Position numbers and translations under genes: made by a program. Positions 1 to 8,347 of a DNA stretch of 64,000 nucleotides are shown here, in pieces. The DNA comes from CBDAQD01 sp965275905 (GTDB lineage: Bacteria; Pseudomonadota; Alphaproteobacteria; Rhizobiales; JAJFHC01). The stretch is from assembly GCA_965275905.1 (NCBI GenBank), contig CBDHYJ010000082.1:149517-213516 (forward strand). Reading direction: 5' to 3'. The first letter of the stretch is position 1, and every line of letters starts with the position of its first letter. The notes beneath the pieces were generated by a model. It made no database searches, had not been told where the DNA came from, and saw only the letters and a list, made by a program, of their open reading frames with translations.

Positions 1-566
1 GCTCGACCGCCCGCAACACGAGCCCGGGGGGCCTCCTTTTCGGATTGGAGGCGCTGCGCATTCTCGCCGACGCGCTGCCGCGCGCCGTTGCGGATGGCGC
101 AGATATCGAGACACGCGGCCGCGTGCTCTGGGCAAGCAATGTCGCCGGTCTGGCATTGCACAACTGCAATACACACATGGGACACAATATCAGTCACGGA
201 CTCGGGTCTCTGGTCCGGATCCATCACGGGCTGGCGACCGGGCTGGGACTTGAAGTCAGCCTGCCGTGGCTTGTCGCCCGCCCGGAAGGCGCAGAGAACT
301 ACGCACTTGCGGCGCAGGCCCTCGGAGGCGCAGCAAGACCCGATGCTCTTCCCGGGGCGTTTGCGGATCTGATGCGGGCGTGTGACGTTCCCGCGGAACT
401 TCCCGAAGAATGCGCCGGGGTCAGCGACGCGGCCCTTGCCGCGGAAATGAAAAACCCGGCAAATCACGGGATGTCCCAGAATGCGGTCTGTCCGGTGGCC
501 GACGGCGACCTGGACGAGATTGCGTCCCTGATGATGAGTCTGCCGCTGGCCAAGGCGGCGCATTGA
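1..566 (+). CDS. Iron-containing alcohol dehydrogenase, C-terminal part
   Basis: The reading frame is open from the window edge (frame starting at base 3), so the 5' end lies outside. The visible part is the C-terminal helical domain of the Fe-type (group III) alcohol dehydrogenase / maleylacetate reductase family. It has the ARNTSPGG stretch, the metal-binding segment HNCNTHMGHNISHGLG and a second histidine cluster at RIHHGLATG. Family members reduce or oxidise alcohols and aldehydes with NAD(P) in the cytoplasm. The substrate cannot be told from this fragment. It ends convergently with the CobW gene downstream. Confidence 0.8.
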   Translation, partial: STARNTSPGGLLFGLEALRILADALPRAVADGADIETRGRVLWASNVAGLALHNCNTHMGHNISHGLGSLVRIHHGLATGLGLEVSLPWLVARPEGAENYALAAQALGGAARPDALPGAFADLMRACDVPAELPEECAGVSDAALAAEMKNPANHGMSQNAVCPVADGDLDEIASLMMSLPLAKAAH

Positions 567-610
567 GCGCGACCGGCCAGGGCAATCAAAGAACCGAATA
601 GTCAGAGGAT

Positions 611-1828
611 TTACGAGGAGGCAAGGGTCGCTTCGGGCCAGGGGTCCTCAAAGACATGCCCGGCCTTCCACTGGTCCACCTCTTCAGATGAACACAGGCA
701 GTCTCGCAGAGCGGTTGCGAATTTCTCGAGGCCGTCGCGATCGCCAATCACGGTCAGATGGCAGTGACGGTCGCCGAAATCGGGCGAGTGTCCTTCCAGT
801 TTGCGGCGGAGCGCATCGCGCTCTTCGGGAAAGAGGTTCAGGCTCTCATCCTCGAGTGCCGCAATCTTCCAGTAGTTCAGGATTCCAAGTCCGACACTGC
901 CGGCGGTCTGGTTCCACAGCAACTGGTACTGGTCGCGGGTGGGCAGCCAGAAAAAGCCTTTGCTCCGGTATATGCCGTCGCCCAGATAGTGATTGTAGAC
1001 ATCCCACAAACGTTGAGGATGGAAGGGGCGGGGGTCGGAAATCACAATGCTGTCGATCCGGTAATCCGCCGCACTGGCCATCGAACTGGTGCCGTATTCT
1101 TCGTCCAGCGCCGTCAGCTCCGCCCCAAGCGTCGCCACACGCTCATGGTCGTAGGGCGGCATTGCCAGCAGATCGGCCAGGTTCAGATTGCCCCACTGCA
1201 TTCCAAGGATTTCCGCACCCGGATTGATCGGGTGAATTGCCTCTCCGACAGCCCGCAGGTGCTCTGGCGACACGCGATCCATCTTGCTGAGCAGGATACG
1301 GTTCGCGAACATGATCTGCTCGGCCAGAAGGTTCTCGACGCCGCGACGCTTCGCGGCAAGGTTGCGTGAAGCCGCAGGCACAATGGCACGGCCGAGGTCG
1401 TAATCCTGCGCCAGGGTGACCGTGTCCACGATCGAGAAGAAGCCGTGAAGCTGCACTGCTTCGTGCGTGCGGATCGCCTCCAGAAGGGGCCACGGATGGG
1501 CGCTGCCAGACGTTTCGATGACAATGTGGGTTGCGCCGGCATCTCGGAATTTTTCAACGGCAGCAAAAAACCGTGCCAGTCCTTCCGGGCCGCTTATGCT
1601 CCCTGCGGGGATAGACGCAAAAAGCGCATCCCTGTCGGACAGAACTTCAATCGTATCAAGAATCCGGCCGTCAACGTCGAGCTCGCTCATCTCATTGACG
1701 ATCACGGCCAGGCGCACATCCTCAAGTCTCCGCGCCTGGACCAGCAGACTTTGAAGCAGGGTTGTTTTTCCCGCACCGAGAAAACCATTCAGGATGGTGA
1801 TCGGCAGCGGCGATGAAACCGCGGTCAT
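611..1828 (-). CDS. CobW/COG0523-family GTPase, probable zinc metallochaperone
   Basis: A 405-residue protein. The ATG at 1828 is chosen because MTAVSSPLPITILNGFLG begins directly at the GTPase fold; a longer frame upstream only adds unconserved residues. Walker A GFLGAGKTT lies at residues 15-23, the switch/Walker B region ETSGSAHPWP at 105-114 and the guanine-specificity motif SKMD at 181-184. A CobW C-terminal domain follows, with GDRHCH near the end. COG0523 GTPases deliver zinc or other metals to client proteins. The CXCC motif expected around residues 70-80 is absent (the region reads FASIPAGSISG), so metal handling may differ. It follows a small conserved ORF with 10 bases between them, and a Zur-like box lies upstream of both, which supports a low-zinc role. 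Confidence 0.8.
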   Translation of the reverse strand: MTAVSSPLPITILNGFLGAGKTTLLQSLLVQARRLEDVRLAVIVNEMSELDVDGRILDTIEVLSDRDALFASIPAGSISGPEGLARFFAAVEKFRDAGATHIVIETSGSAHPWPLLEAIRTHEAVQLHGFFSIVDTVTLAQDYDLGRAIVPAASRNLAAKRRGVENLLAEQIMFANRILLSKMDRVSPEHLRAVGEAIHPINPGAEILGMQWGNLNLADLLAMPPYDHERVATLGAELTALDEEYGTSSMASAADYRIDSIVISDPRPFHPQRLWDVYNHYLGDGIYRSKGFFWLPTRDQYQLLWNQTAGSVGLGILNYWKIAALEDESLNLFPEERDALRRKLEGHSPDFGDRHCHLTVIGDRDGLEKFATALRDCLCSSEEVDQWKAGHVFEDPWPEATLASS

Positions 1829-1838
1829 TGGATAAGCG

Positions 1839-2048
1839 TCATCCCAGTTCGCGCTCGGCCTGCTCGAACCAGCCGATGACGCGCGCAAGGTGGGCATCAC
1901 CCCAGGTCGCGACGAATTTCTTCGTGCCGTGATCAGCCGGGTCGCGGAGTTCCGCGAGACGTTGCCCGACATAGGCCGGGGTCAGCGGGATTCCGCAAAG
2001 CACTGTGATGCAGTGCTTCCAGTCGTCATAGGTTTTCAGAGACTGCAC
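1839..2048 (-). CDS. Small conserved protein partnered with CobW GTPase
   Basis: About 70 residues, soluble, with the core YDDWKHCITVLCGIPLTPAY and a C-terminal ARVIGWFEQAE. GTG at 2048 is preferred because GAGAAGG stands eight bases before it; a GTG at 2057 would add three residues. It lies just upstream of the CobW gene on the same strand and is probably co-transcribed. From memory, similar small proteins occur beside COG0523 GTPases, but no function is known to me. The two cysteines are not in a clear metal-binding arrangement. A 15-codon ORF (about 2102 down to 2055) with its own ATG overlaps the start and might be a leader peptide. Confidence 0.6.
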   Translation of the reverse strand: MQSLKTYDDWKHCITVLCGIPLTPAYVGQRLAELRDPADHGTKKFVATWGDAHLARVIGWFEQAERELG

Positions 2049-2057
2049 TTCGTTCAC

Positions 2058-2430
2058 CTTCTCGCTTCGGCTGCTGCGGCCGCGTTCGACTTCTCGTTCA
2101 TATGGCGGTCGTTCCGACTGTCGGGCTGAGTTAAACGCGCTACTTCGTCCGGGCCTCAGATTTGAATTTCACGGGTGGCGGCACCCGGCGTAAGCGTGCG
2201 AGCGGCGTCGTCACCAACGCTCGTAACGTTATAGTATCACGGCGGTGATTTGCGTAACAAGATCCTGACGACTGGAGAGAGATCCGATGCATGGGATGCT
2301 GTTCCGTGCGCAAAACTGACGACGGCGGCCGGACCAACAGTTGACCGGAGCCCGGACCGGTTGGCCTGGGATGCGGTTTTCTGCGCACTTGGTGCCCGTG
2401 GGCATTTGACTGACGAAGGGACCTGGCTTT
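2058..2430. other. Intergenic region with Zur-like box, no convincing gene
   Basis: These 373 bases separate the acetyltransferase (ending at 2431) from the small CobW partner. They hold the Zur-like palindrome at 2228-2240 and a possible 15-codon leader ORF starting near 2102 on the minus strand. Longer frames here (about 80 codons) are arginine- and proline-rich with no recognisable motif and are probably not genes. Confidence 0.5.
2228..2240 (-). promoter_or_regulatory. Zur-like zinc-responsive operator
   Basis: The sequence GTTATAGTATCAC matches the core of the alphaproteobacterial Zur consensus (GTTATA-N-TATAAC) with one mismatch in the right half-site. It lies about 180 bases before the small ORF that precedes the CobW gene. 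COG0523 GTPases are classic Zur targets, so site and gene support each other. The outer flanks match the consensus less well. Confidence 0.55.
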
Positions 2431-2895
2431 TCAGAGGGCCTTGCGGAAGATCACCTTGTCGTCACCAGCTGACCAGAAGTCGCGGATCCGTGCTTCTTCT
2501 TCGTAGCCGTTTTGAGCGTAGAACTTGCGTGTCAGTGCGAATTCATCCGTACCTGATGTATCGACGATGAGGACACGCTGATTTCGTTCTCTGAGGCGCC
2601 GTTCGGCAGCTTCCACAAGTGCCGTCCCCAACCTCTGTCCCTGAAGGTTCGGCAGGACGGCAAGTGCGCGCATGTTCCAGGTTCCATCAGTCAGCTCCTC
2701 TGGCGCGGCGTAGCAAAGACCTGCGGCTGTTCCGTCGAGATGACACGTCAGCCAGAACGCCTCACTCGCACCCGAGAGTGTCGGCGCAAGCATATCCGGC
2801 AGCATTTCACCCGGGAAAAGCCCGGTCTGGTCCAGCACGACTTGCAGCGCCGGGATGTCGTCTTTGATGGTTGGTACTATTTCTGGTTGTCTCAT
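2431..2895 (-). CDS. GNAT-family N-acetyltransferase
   Basis: A 154-residue cytoplasmic protein spanning one complete GNAT domain. Motif A, the acetyl-CoA pyrophosphate loop, is seen as ALAVLPNLQGQRLG around residues 77-90. A late segment FYAQNGYEEEARI corresponds to motif B. The substrate is unknown; family members acetylate amino acids, amines or protein N-termini. It begins 20 bases after the Lrp regulator gene on the same strand, with AGGAAAG before the ATG, so the two probably form one transcript. Confidence 0.85.
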   Translation of the reverse strand: MRQPEIVPTIKDDIPALQVVLDQTGLFPGEMLPDMLAPTLSGASEAFWLTCHLDGTAAGLCYAAPEELTDGTWNMRALAVLPNLQGQRLGTALVEAAERRLRERNQRVLIVDTSGTDEFALTRKFYAQNGYEEEARIRDFWSAGDDKVIFRKAL

Positions 2896-2915
2896 TGGTG
2901 TCCGCTTTCCTGTTA

Positions 2916-3368
2916 TCAGGGTGTCAGGGACAACTCGAACTTGTGCTGTTCCAGGACGAACATCGTAGTGAACTGCACGACGTTTTCGTCATCGGCCAGG
3001 AGCCGCTCGCTCAACGCCTGGAACTCCTCCATGTCAGTGAGGTTCAACACGATTACAATGTCGGTTTCTCCGGAGACGGCGTAAACCTGCGACACCGCGC
3101 TCTCCTGGTTCAGTCGTGCGAGCCAGTCCTTTCGCGCTGACTTTCCGTGGTCTGCAAGTCTGACGGTGACGATGGATTTCAGCGCCCGGCCCATCTTCTT
3201 CGGATCGGTCAAGGCTACGATTCGGGCAATGATCCCGTCCGACTTGAGTTGGCGAACACGGCGGAGGCAACTGGACGGTGCAAGACCGACGCGTTCTGCC
3301 AACGCGTTGTTTGCGATTGAGGCATCCTTCTGAAGGAGGGCCAGAATTTTTCTGTCGATGCGATCCAT
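2916..3368 (-). CDS. Lrp/AsnC-family transcriptional regulator
   Basis: 150 residues beginning MDRIDRKILALLQKDA. An N-terminal helix-turn-helix (LAERVGLAPSSCLRRVRQL) is followed by a RAM ligand-binding domain from about residue 65. These proteins bind amino acids and control their metabolism or export. A GTG one codon upstream is an alternative start. It is divergent from the threonine aldolase gene across about 120 bases, so that gene is a natural target, and it probably shares a transcript with the acetyltransferase downstream. Confidence 0.88.
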   Translation of the reverse strand: MDRIDRKILALLQKDASIANNALAERVGLAPSSCLRRVRQLKSDGIIARIVALTDPKKMGRALKSIVTVRLADHGKSARKDWLARLNQESAVSQVYAVSGETDIVIVLNLTDMEEFQALSERLLADDENVVQFTTMFVLEQHKFELSLTP

Positions 3369-3491
3369 CACAAGCGCTCACATATTCCAGGGTTGTGCAA
3401 TAAAATTGCAGAAACCTGCAAAACTCAATCACCTATTTCATCCGACTTGGGGCAGGGTTCTCGTGAACCACGAACAATCGAGTTGAAGCTC

Positions 3492-4535
3492 ATGCAGAAC
3501 AACACCGAGATCAAAGTCGACTTCCGCAGCGATACAGTCACTCGGCCGACAGTCGAAATGCGCGAGGCCATGGCACGGGCCGATGTCGGCGATGACTATT
3601 ACCGGGACGATCCCACCGTCCGCGATCTTGAAGACTACACCGCCCAACTCTTCGGCAAGGAGAGTGCGCTTTTCACACCGTCGGGAACGCAGTCCAATCT
3701 TATCGCTGTGATGAGCCAGTGTGTGCAGGGGGATGCGTACGTGGTCGGCGATCAATCCCACAGCTATCTTCGTGAGCTTGCCGGCGCTGCCGTTGTGGCA
3801 TCCGTCCAGCCGCAGGTTGTTCGGAACCAGCCGGACGGAACTTTGGCCGTGGGTGACATCGAGGCGGTGCTTTTCCCGCCGTCGATTCTTTTCGCGCCGG
3901 TCCGGATGATCGCTCTTGAAAACACCTTCAACGGCAAGGTGCTGCCACTCGACTATCTGGGAGATATCGCGGCCCTGTCCCGTCGGCACGGGCTGACAAT
4001 GCACCTCGACGGGGCCCGCGTGTTCAATGCGGCCTGCGCCCTGGATGTCGAAGTGGCTCAAATCGCGCAGCATTTCGATACGGTCAGCTTTTGCCTTTCA
4101 AAGGGGTTGGGTGCGCCGGTCGGCTCGCTTTTGGTCGGGCCGGCGGAAACCATCGAGAAGGGCCGCCGGCACAGACAGTTGCTTGGCGGCGGGCTGAGAC
4201 AGGCCGGTGTCCTGGCAGCGGCGGGCCTGCACGCCTTGCACCATCACGTTGCCCGGTTGGCCGAGGATCATCAAAGAGCGAAGAGGCTGGCCGATGCGAT
4301 GGCCAAGATACCGGGACTACGCCCTGAAGTGCCGGAAACGAACATGGTGTTCTGCGAAATTGATCCCGACCTTCAGTCAGCCTTCGCAGTGTTTCTCAGG
4401 GACCGTCGGATCGCCGTGTCCGGTACACCCGTCCGTCAGCGGTGGGTTACACATCTTGATATTGACGAGACGGCCTTTCAACAAACGCTCGAACAGCTCG
4501 CCGAGTTCGCAAAACAGACGCCGGCGGCCAGATAA
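3492..4535 (+). CDS. ltaE: Low-specificity L-threonine aldolase
   Basis: 347 residues starting at the ATG before QNNTEIKVDFRSDTVTRPT; the longer upstream frame lacks family similarity. It is a PLP-dependent fold-type I enzyme that cleaves L-threonine and allo-threonine to glycine and acetaldehyde. Hallmarks are the N-terminal FRSDTVTRPT, the DDYYRDDPTV segment, HLDGAR near 171-176 and the PLP lysine in SFCLSKGLGAP (Lys204). Length matches the family. It is divergent from an Lrp-type regulator, which suggests amino-acid-responsive control. Confidence 0.9.
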   Translation: MQNNTEIKVDFRSDTVTRPTVEMREAMARADVGDDYYRDDPTVRDLEDYTAQLFGKESALFTPSGTQSNLIAVMSQCVQGDAYVVGDQSHSYLRELAGAAVVASVQPQVVRNQPDGTLAVGDIEAVLFPPSILFAPVRMIALENTFNGKVLPLDYLGDIAALSRRHGLTMHLDGARVFNAACALDVEVAQIAQHFDTVSFCLSKGLGAPVGSLLVGPAETIEKGRRHRQLLGGGLRQAGVLAAAGLHALHHHVARLAEDHQRAKRLADAMAKIPGLRPEVPETNMVFCEIDPDLQSAFAVFLRDRRIAVSGTPVRQRWVTHLDIDETAFQQTLEQLAEFAKQTPAAR

Positions 4536-4706
4536 CCGGAGGAAAGGGGAGGTTAGACAAAACGGAAAGTATCTTACCCTGGCACGGCAACACTGCGCTG
4601 CGGATCGGGATCGAAGCCCGGGCCAGTTGGTGCGGGATGTCCCAGGCGGCTAAGATGTCGACGCTGTTGTAACGAGATTGTCAAATTCATCCCGCAAGCC
4701 CATCAG

Positions 4707-5594
4707 ATGCCGCGCCGCTACAGAGACATTTACCCGTCATCGCCACTGCTCAACAGCGATGAGCGTGAGCATCAGTCGGCGGCTGCCCTCATGTCGGTGC
4801 AGTATTTCCAGGCAGAGCCTGACACGATGCCGGAGGAAGTGTTCTCGGAGCATCACATCCTGCTCAATCTTCAGGAAGAACCGCATCGCGTTCAAAACAC
4901 GCGTGACGGCACGCTGAGGGATTTCACGTTCCAAAAGGACGAGATCATCGTCACGCCGGCCGGTATGCGGTCGGGATGGCGCTGGTTCGGGAAATCGGAT
5001 GTCGTTGTCATCACCCTTGATCCCAGGAAGGTCGAGCGCTTCGCACAGATTGAGCTCGGAATGCTGCTCGATCCGCAACAGTTCCGGGACTTGCCGCAGT
5101 TCCTGGACCCCGATCTGTGTGCTGCCGGGGTCATGCTGCGCGACGCGCTTGCCGCTGATGACATCCCGTCGGCCGTGATGTTCGAAGCCATGAGCCGGGT
5201 GCTGCTGGTCAAGCTTCTGCAAAGATACGGCAAGCACCGCCCGGAGGAGATTGCGCTCGCCTCGCGCTTTACATCTGCGCACTACCATCGTGTGCTCGCC
5301 TTTATCCGGAAACGCGTCGATCAAACGATTACGGTTGATGAACTCGCGCGCGAGGCCGGCATGAGCCCCTCACATTTCAGCCGGGTTTTCAAGCAGACGC
5401 TGGGAACAACGCCGATGCAGTTTGTTCTGGCGTACCGGATCGAACAGTCGGTCAAGATGATGGAGGACCAGACGCGCCCGCTGGGTGCAATTGCGCTGGC
5501 ATGCGGGTTCTCGGATCAGGCGCATTTTGCCCGAAGCTTCAAACAGGTGACGGGACAGACGCCCCGGCACTTCCGAAAAGCACATACTCCCTGA
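4707..5594 (+). CDS. AraC-family transcriptional regulator
   Basis: 295 residues. The N-terminal half is a cupin-like sensing domain. The C-terminal ~100 residues hold two helix-turn-helix motifs (TVDELAREAGMSPSHFSRVF and LGAIALACGFSDQAHFARSF), the AraC/XylS signature, ending GQTPRHFRK. It lies directly upstream of four same-strand enzyme genes (5.7-9.2 kb) and may regulate them. The 170 bases before it hold no gene that I can see. Confidence 0.9.
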   Translation: MPRRYRDIYPSSPLLNSDEREHQSAAALMSVQYFQAEPDTMPEEVFSEHHILLNLQEEPHRVQNTRDGTLRDFTFQKDEIIVTPAGMRSGWRWFGKSDVVVITLDPRKVERFAQIELGMLLDPQQFRDLPQFLDPDLCAAGVMLRDALAADDIPSAVMFEAMSRVLLVKLLQRYGKHRPEEIALASRFTSAHYHRVLAFIRKRVDQTITVDELAREAGMSPSHFSRVFKQTLGTTPMQFVLAYRIEQSVKMMEDQTRPLGAIALACGFSDQAHFARSFKQVTGQTPRHFRKAHTP

Positions 5595-5722
5595 ACCAAA
5601 TCCGCACGACAGCAGAATCGTCCAAGAATTACGCAGGACGGTTCAAGTTTTCTCTTCCGGCGAAGACCATCTCCCTTGGCATCGATACATCTCCAAGCCA
5701 AGGACACACGGGAGAGACCGTT

Positions 5723-6676
5723 ATGAAAACCATTGCCCTCGCAACCGCTGCAACGCTCATGGCGACGACTGCCGCCATTGCGCAGGTGGAAACCCGCACC
5801 GTCACTTTCAAGAGTGAAGGGGCGACCCTTTCAGGCACGCTCTACCTTCCCGAGGAGCACGACGGTAAGGGATTGCCGGCTGTGGTCGTGACGGGAGCCT
5901 GGACGTCTGTTCAGGAGCAGATGCCCGCGAACTATGCCCGCGAGATGGCCGAGCGCGGCTTCGCTGCATTCACCTTCGATTTTCGGGGCTGGGGTAAATC
6001 CGGCGATCTGCCCGGGCATGTCCGCTACGTCGAGAGCCCCGAAGCAAAGACATCCGACATCCGTGCGGCCTTCGCGTTCGTGGCGACACTGCCTGAGGTG
6101 AATCCGGCCCAGATCCACGGTCTCGGCATTTGCGCGTCAGCCGGCTACATGGTCGATGCCGTTTCAGGCAATCCGCTGGTCCAGCGCATCGGTCTGGTCG
6201 CGCCCTGGCTTCACAACAAGGAAATCGTGGAGACGGTCTACGGCGGCTCCGAAGGCGTGGCCGGCCTGATCGAGGTCTCCCGTGCTGCCGAGGCGGCTGG
6301 CGGTGAGGTCATTCCCGCAGCCGGTCCCGAAGGGGCGGAGGGTGTCCTGATGCCTGTCGGCGGGTACTACTATGAGCCTGACCGCGGTGCGATCCCGCAA
6401 TACGACAACAAATGGAACAATGCCGGCTGGGAAGGCTGGCTGACCTATCATCCGGCGGACAACCCCAAACGGCTGGATAAACCCCTGGCCGTCGTCCACT
6501 CGGATGCCGCGGCTATCCCGCAAGGCGTTCGAACCTTCCTTGAAGGTTTTGCCGGAAAGGCGACGGTGCAGTGGCTCGAGAATGTGAGCCAGTTCGATTT
6601 CTATGACATTTCCGAAAATGTCGAGCGGGCAGCCGATACGGTCGCTGCTTACTTCCGCGCCAACACCGAAAACTGA
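5723..6676 (+). CDS. Secreted alpha/beta hydrolase
   Basis: 317 residues; start at the ATG after GGGAGAGACCGTT, which gives a clean Sec signal peptide (MKTIALATAATLMATTAAIAQ, cleavage after AIA). The mature part is an alpha/beta hydrolase of the dienelactone hydrolase/acyl-esterase type. It has strand GLPAVVVTGAW, the region FDFRGWGKSG and a nucleophile-elbow-like GLGICASAGYM. In this elbow a cysteine takes the usual serine position of G-x-S-x-G (G-I-C-A-S), as in dienelactone hydrolases, or the serine is shifted. The substrate is unknown. It is first of four same-strand genes with an exported SDR and an exported NTF2-like protein. Confidence 0.8.
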   Translation: MKTIALATAATLMATTAAIAQVETRTVTFKSEGATLSGTLYLPEEHDGKGLPAVVVTGAWTSVQEQMPANYAREMAERGFAAFTFDFRGWGKSGDLPGHVRYVESPEAKTSDIRAAFAFVATLPEVNPAQIHGLGICASAGYMVDAVSGNPLVQRIGLVAPWLHNKEIVETVYGGSEGVAGLIEVSRAAEAAGGEVIPAAGPEGAEGVLMPVGGYYYEPDRGAIPQYDNKWNNAGWEGWLTYHPADNPKRLDKPLAVVHSDAAAIPQGVRTFLEGFAGKATVQWLENVSQFDFYDISENVERAADTVAAYFRANTEN

Positions 6677-6748
6677 ACCTGACAGCGGAGCGCCGGCCAA
6701 GTGCAGCCGGCGCTCCCGTCAAGACCTTCAACGATACAGGAGACTACA

Positions 6749-7636
6749 ATGGTTGATGACATCGACACCTCCCGCCGTACCCTGCTGGCCGGTGGCGCGG
6801 CAGTCGCCGCGGCGACGCTGGCCGCGTCGACCGCGATGGCCAACAGCATGAAACCCGAATCCGCTCCGACCGCGGTCAATCCCGACGGACGCTTCAAGGG
6901 CAAGGCCGTTGCCGTGACCGGCGGAAATTCGGGTATCGGGGCGGCCACGGTGAAGGCTTTCGCCATGGCTGGCGCACAGGTTGTCTTCGGTGCCCGCAGG
7001 GATGAACTGGGCCGTCAGGTTGAAGCCGACATCCGCAAGGCCGGCGGCGATGTAACCTGGGTGCAGACCGACGTGCGCGATCCGGCACAGGTCGAGCGGT
7101 TTATCAAGGCCGCTGGCGATACCTACGGCCGCCTGGACGTGCTGTTCAACAATGCCGGCATCTTCATGACGCCCAACTTGATTGAAGATATCGACAACGA
7201 GAACTTCGAAGACATGTTGCGCACCAACACGTTCGGTGTCTTCTACGGCATGAAGTACGCCATTCCGGTGATGAAGGCGCAGGGCGGCGGCACCATCATC
7301 AACATGGCTTCTGTGGCGGCGCATCGCGGGTTTCCGAATACGGCCCATTACAACGCCTCCAAGCACGCCGTGATCGGCCTGACCCGCGCCGGCGCCCAGC
7401 TGGCCAAGGACAACATCCGCGTCGCCTCGATCTCGCCGCTCGCAGTGGACACGCCGATGCTTAAGGAGAGCTTCGCGCATCAGGGCCTGACCTATGAAGC
7501 CATGGCCAAGGTGTTCGTGACGCCCCGCATCATGGATCCTCATGAAATGGCCGAGGGTGTCCTGTTCCTGGCGTCGGACGCGGCGACGGCCTTCAACGGC
7601 ATGGACCTTGACGCCACGGGAGGGCAACTCGCCTAA
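6749..7636 (+). CDS. Short-chain dehydrogenase with Tat-type signal peptide
   Basis: 295 residues; the ATG at 6749 follows AGGAGACTACA. The N-terminus has a twin-arginine signal (SRRTLLAGGAAVAAATLAAS, then AMANS). A classical SDR domain follows: cofactor loop TGGNSGIG, structural NNAG and catalytic Y-x-x-x-K in YNASKHAV. Tat export of a folded NAD(P) enzyme suggests a periplasmic location with cofactor loaded before export, which is unusual for the family. The substrate is unknown. It sits between a secreted hydrolase and a secreted NTF2-like protein. Confidence 0.85.
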   Translation: MVDDIDTSRRTLLAGGAAVAAATLAASTAMANSMKPESAPTAVNPDGRFKGKAVAVTGGNSGIGAATVKAFAMAGAQVVFGARRDELGRQVEADIRKAGGDVTWVQTDVRDPAQVERFIKAAGDTYGRLDVLFNNAGIFMTPNLIEDIDNENFEDMLRTNTFGVFYGMKYAIPVMKAQGGGTIINMASVAAHRGFPNTAHYNASKHAVIGLTRAGAQLAKDNIRVASISPLAVDTPMLKESFAHQGLTYEAMAKVFVTPRIMDPHEMAEGVLFLASDAATAFNGMDLDATGGQLA

Positions 7637-7650
7637 GAACGGGGAGACAA

Positions 7651-7687
7651 GGGCGCTCCTGCGAAATCGGGGGCGCCCGGATTTTTC
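7651..7687 (+). terminator. Probable rho-independent terminator after the SDR gene
   Basis: GGGCGC at 7651-7656 pairs with GCGCCC at 7673-7678 and is followed by GGATTTTT. It lies between the exported SDR gene and the next gene, so the four-gene set may be partly uncoupled there. Confidence 0.5.
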
Positions 7688-7727
7688 CAGAAAAACCGCG
7701 CCGCAGGCGCAATCAACGGAGCAGACA

Positions 7728-8234
7728 ATGGTAAGACAATTCATGGCAATTGCCGCCGCCACAACTCTCATGGGCGGTGTCGCGCTGGCTGACCAGGGCG
7801 AGATCAGCCGCTCGATCACGGATATCGCGGCGGGTGCCGACCGCCACGATTGGGTTCGCGTTCGCGGTGCGTTTTCAGACACGGTCACGACGGACTACAC
7901 CAGCCTCTGGGGCGGTGAGCCGGTTACGCAATCCGCCGACGCGCTGGTCGCAACCTGGTCCGGCTTTCTGCCGGGTTTCGACGTCACGCACCACATGGTG
8001 ACGAACCATGCGGTCACGTCGGTGAAGGACACCACAGCCACGGCCGAGGCGGACTTTACAGCGACGCACCGGATCGATGATCAACTGTGGGTGCTCGGTG
8101 GCCGGTACAATTACAGGCTCAAGCAATCCGATGGCCGATGGCTGGTCACCGAAATGAAGATGACGGCGCTTTGGGAAACGGGTGATCGTGGACTGGTTGC
8201 CAAGGCCGGTGAGCGCGGAAAGAAAGACAACTGA
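7728..8234 (+). CDS. Secreted SnoaL/NTF2-like protein
   Basis: 168 residues, beginning at the ATG of MVRQFMAIAAATTLMGGV. A Sec signal peptide (cleavage after ALA, before DQGEIS) precedes a SnoaL-like NTF2 fold typical of small-molecule isomerases, hydratases or binding proteins. The pattern includes RHDWVRVRGAFSDTVTTDYTS and the terminal strand DGRWLVTEMKM. Activity is not predictable. It belongs to the same-strand set of exported enzymes behind the AraC regulator. Confidence 0.75.
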   Translation: MVRQFMAIAAATTLMGGVALADQGEISRSITDIAAGADRHDWVRVRGAFSDTVTTDYTSLWGGEPVTQSADALVATWSGFLPGFDVTHHMVTNHAVTSVKDTTATAEADFTATHRIDDQLWVLGGRYNYRLKQSDGRWLVTEMKMTALWETGDRGLVAKAGERGKKDN

Positions 8235-8347
8235 GGCCGGCATTCAGCCAAGCGCCATGGAGTCGATCAGATTGAGCGTGCGCGCGGCCAGAAGGCCGCG
8301 GACGGGGTAGAATGCAGACTTGTCCCTATCATGCAGGAAAGTCCGTT

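Noticed and set aside
2140..2388. 82-codon frame between the acetyltransferase and the CobW partner
   Set aside because: No ribosome site, no motif, Arg/Pro-rich composition, and it covers the Zur-like box.
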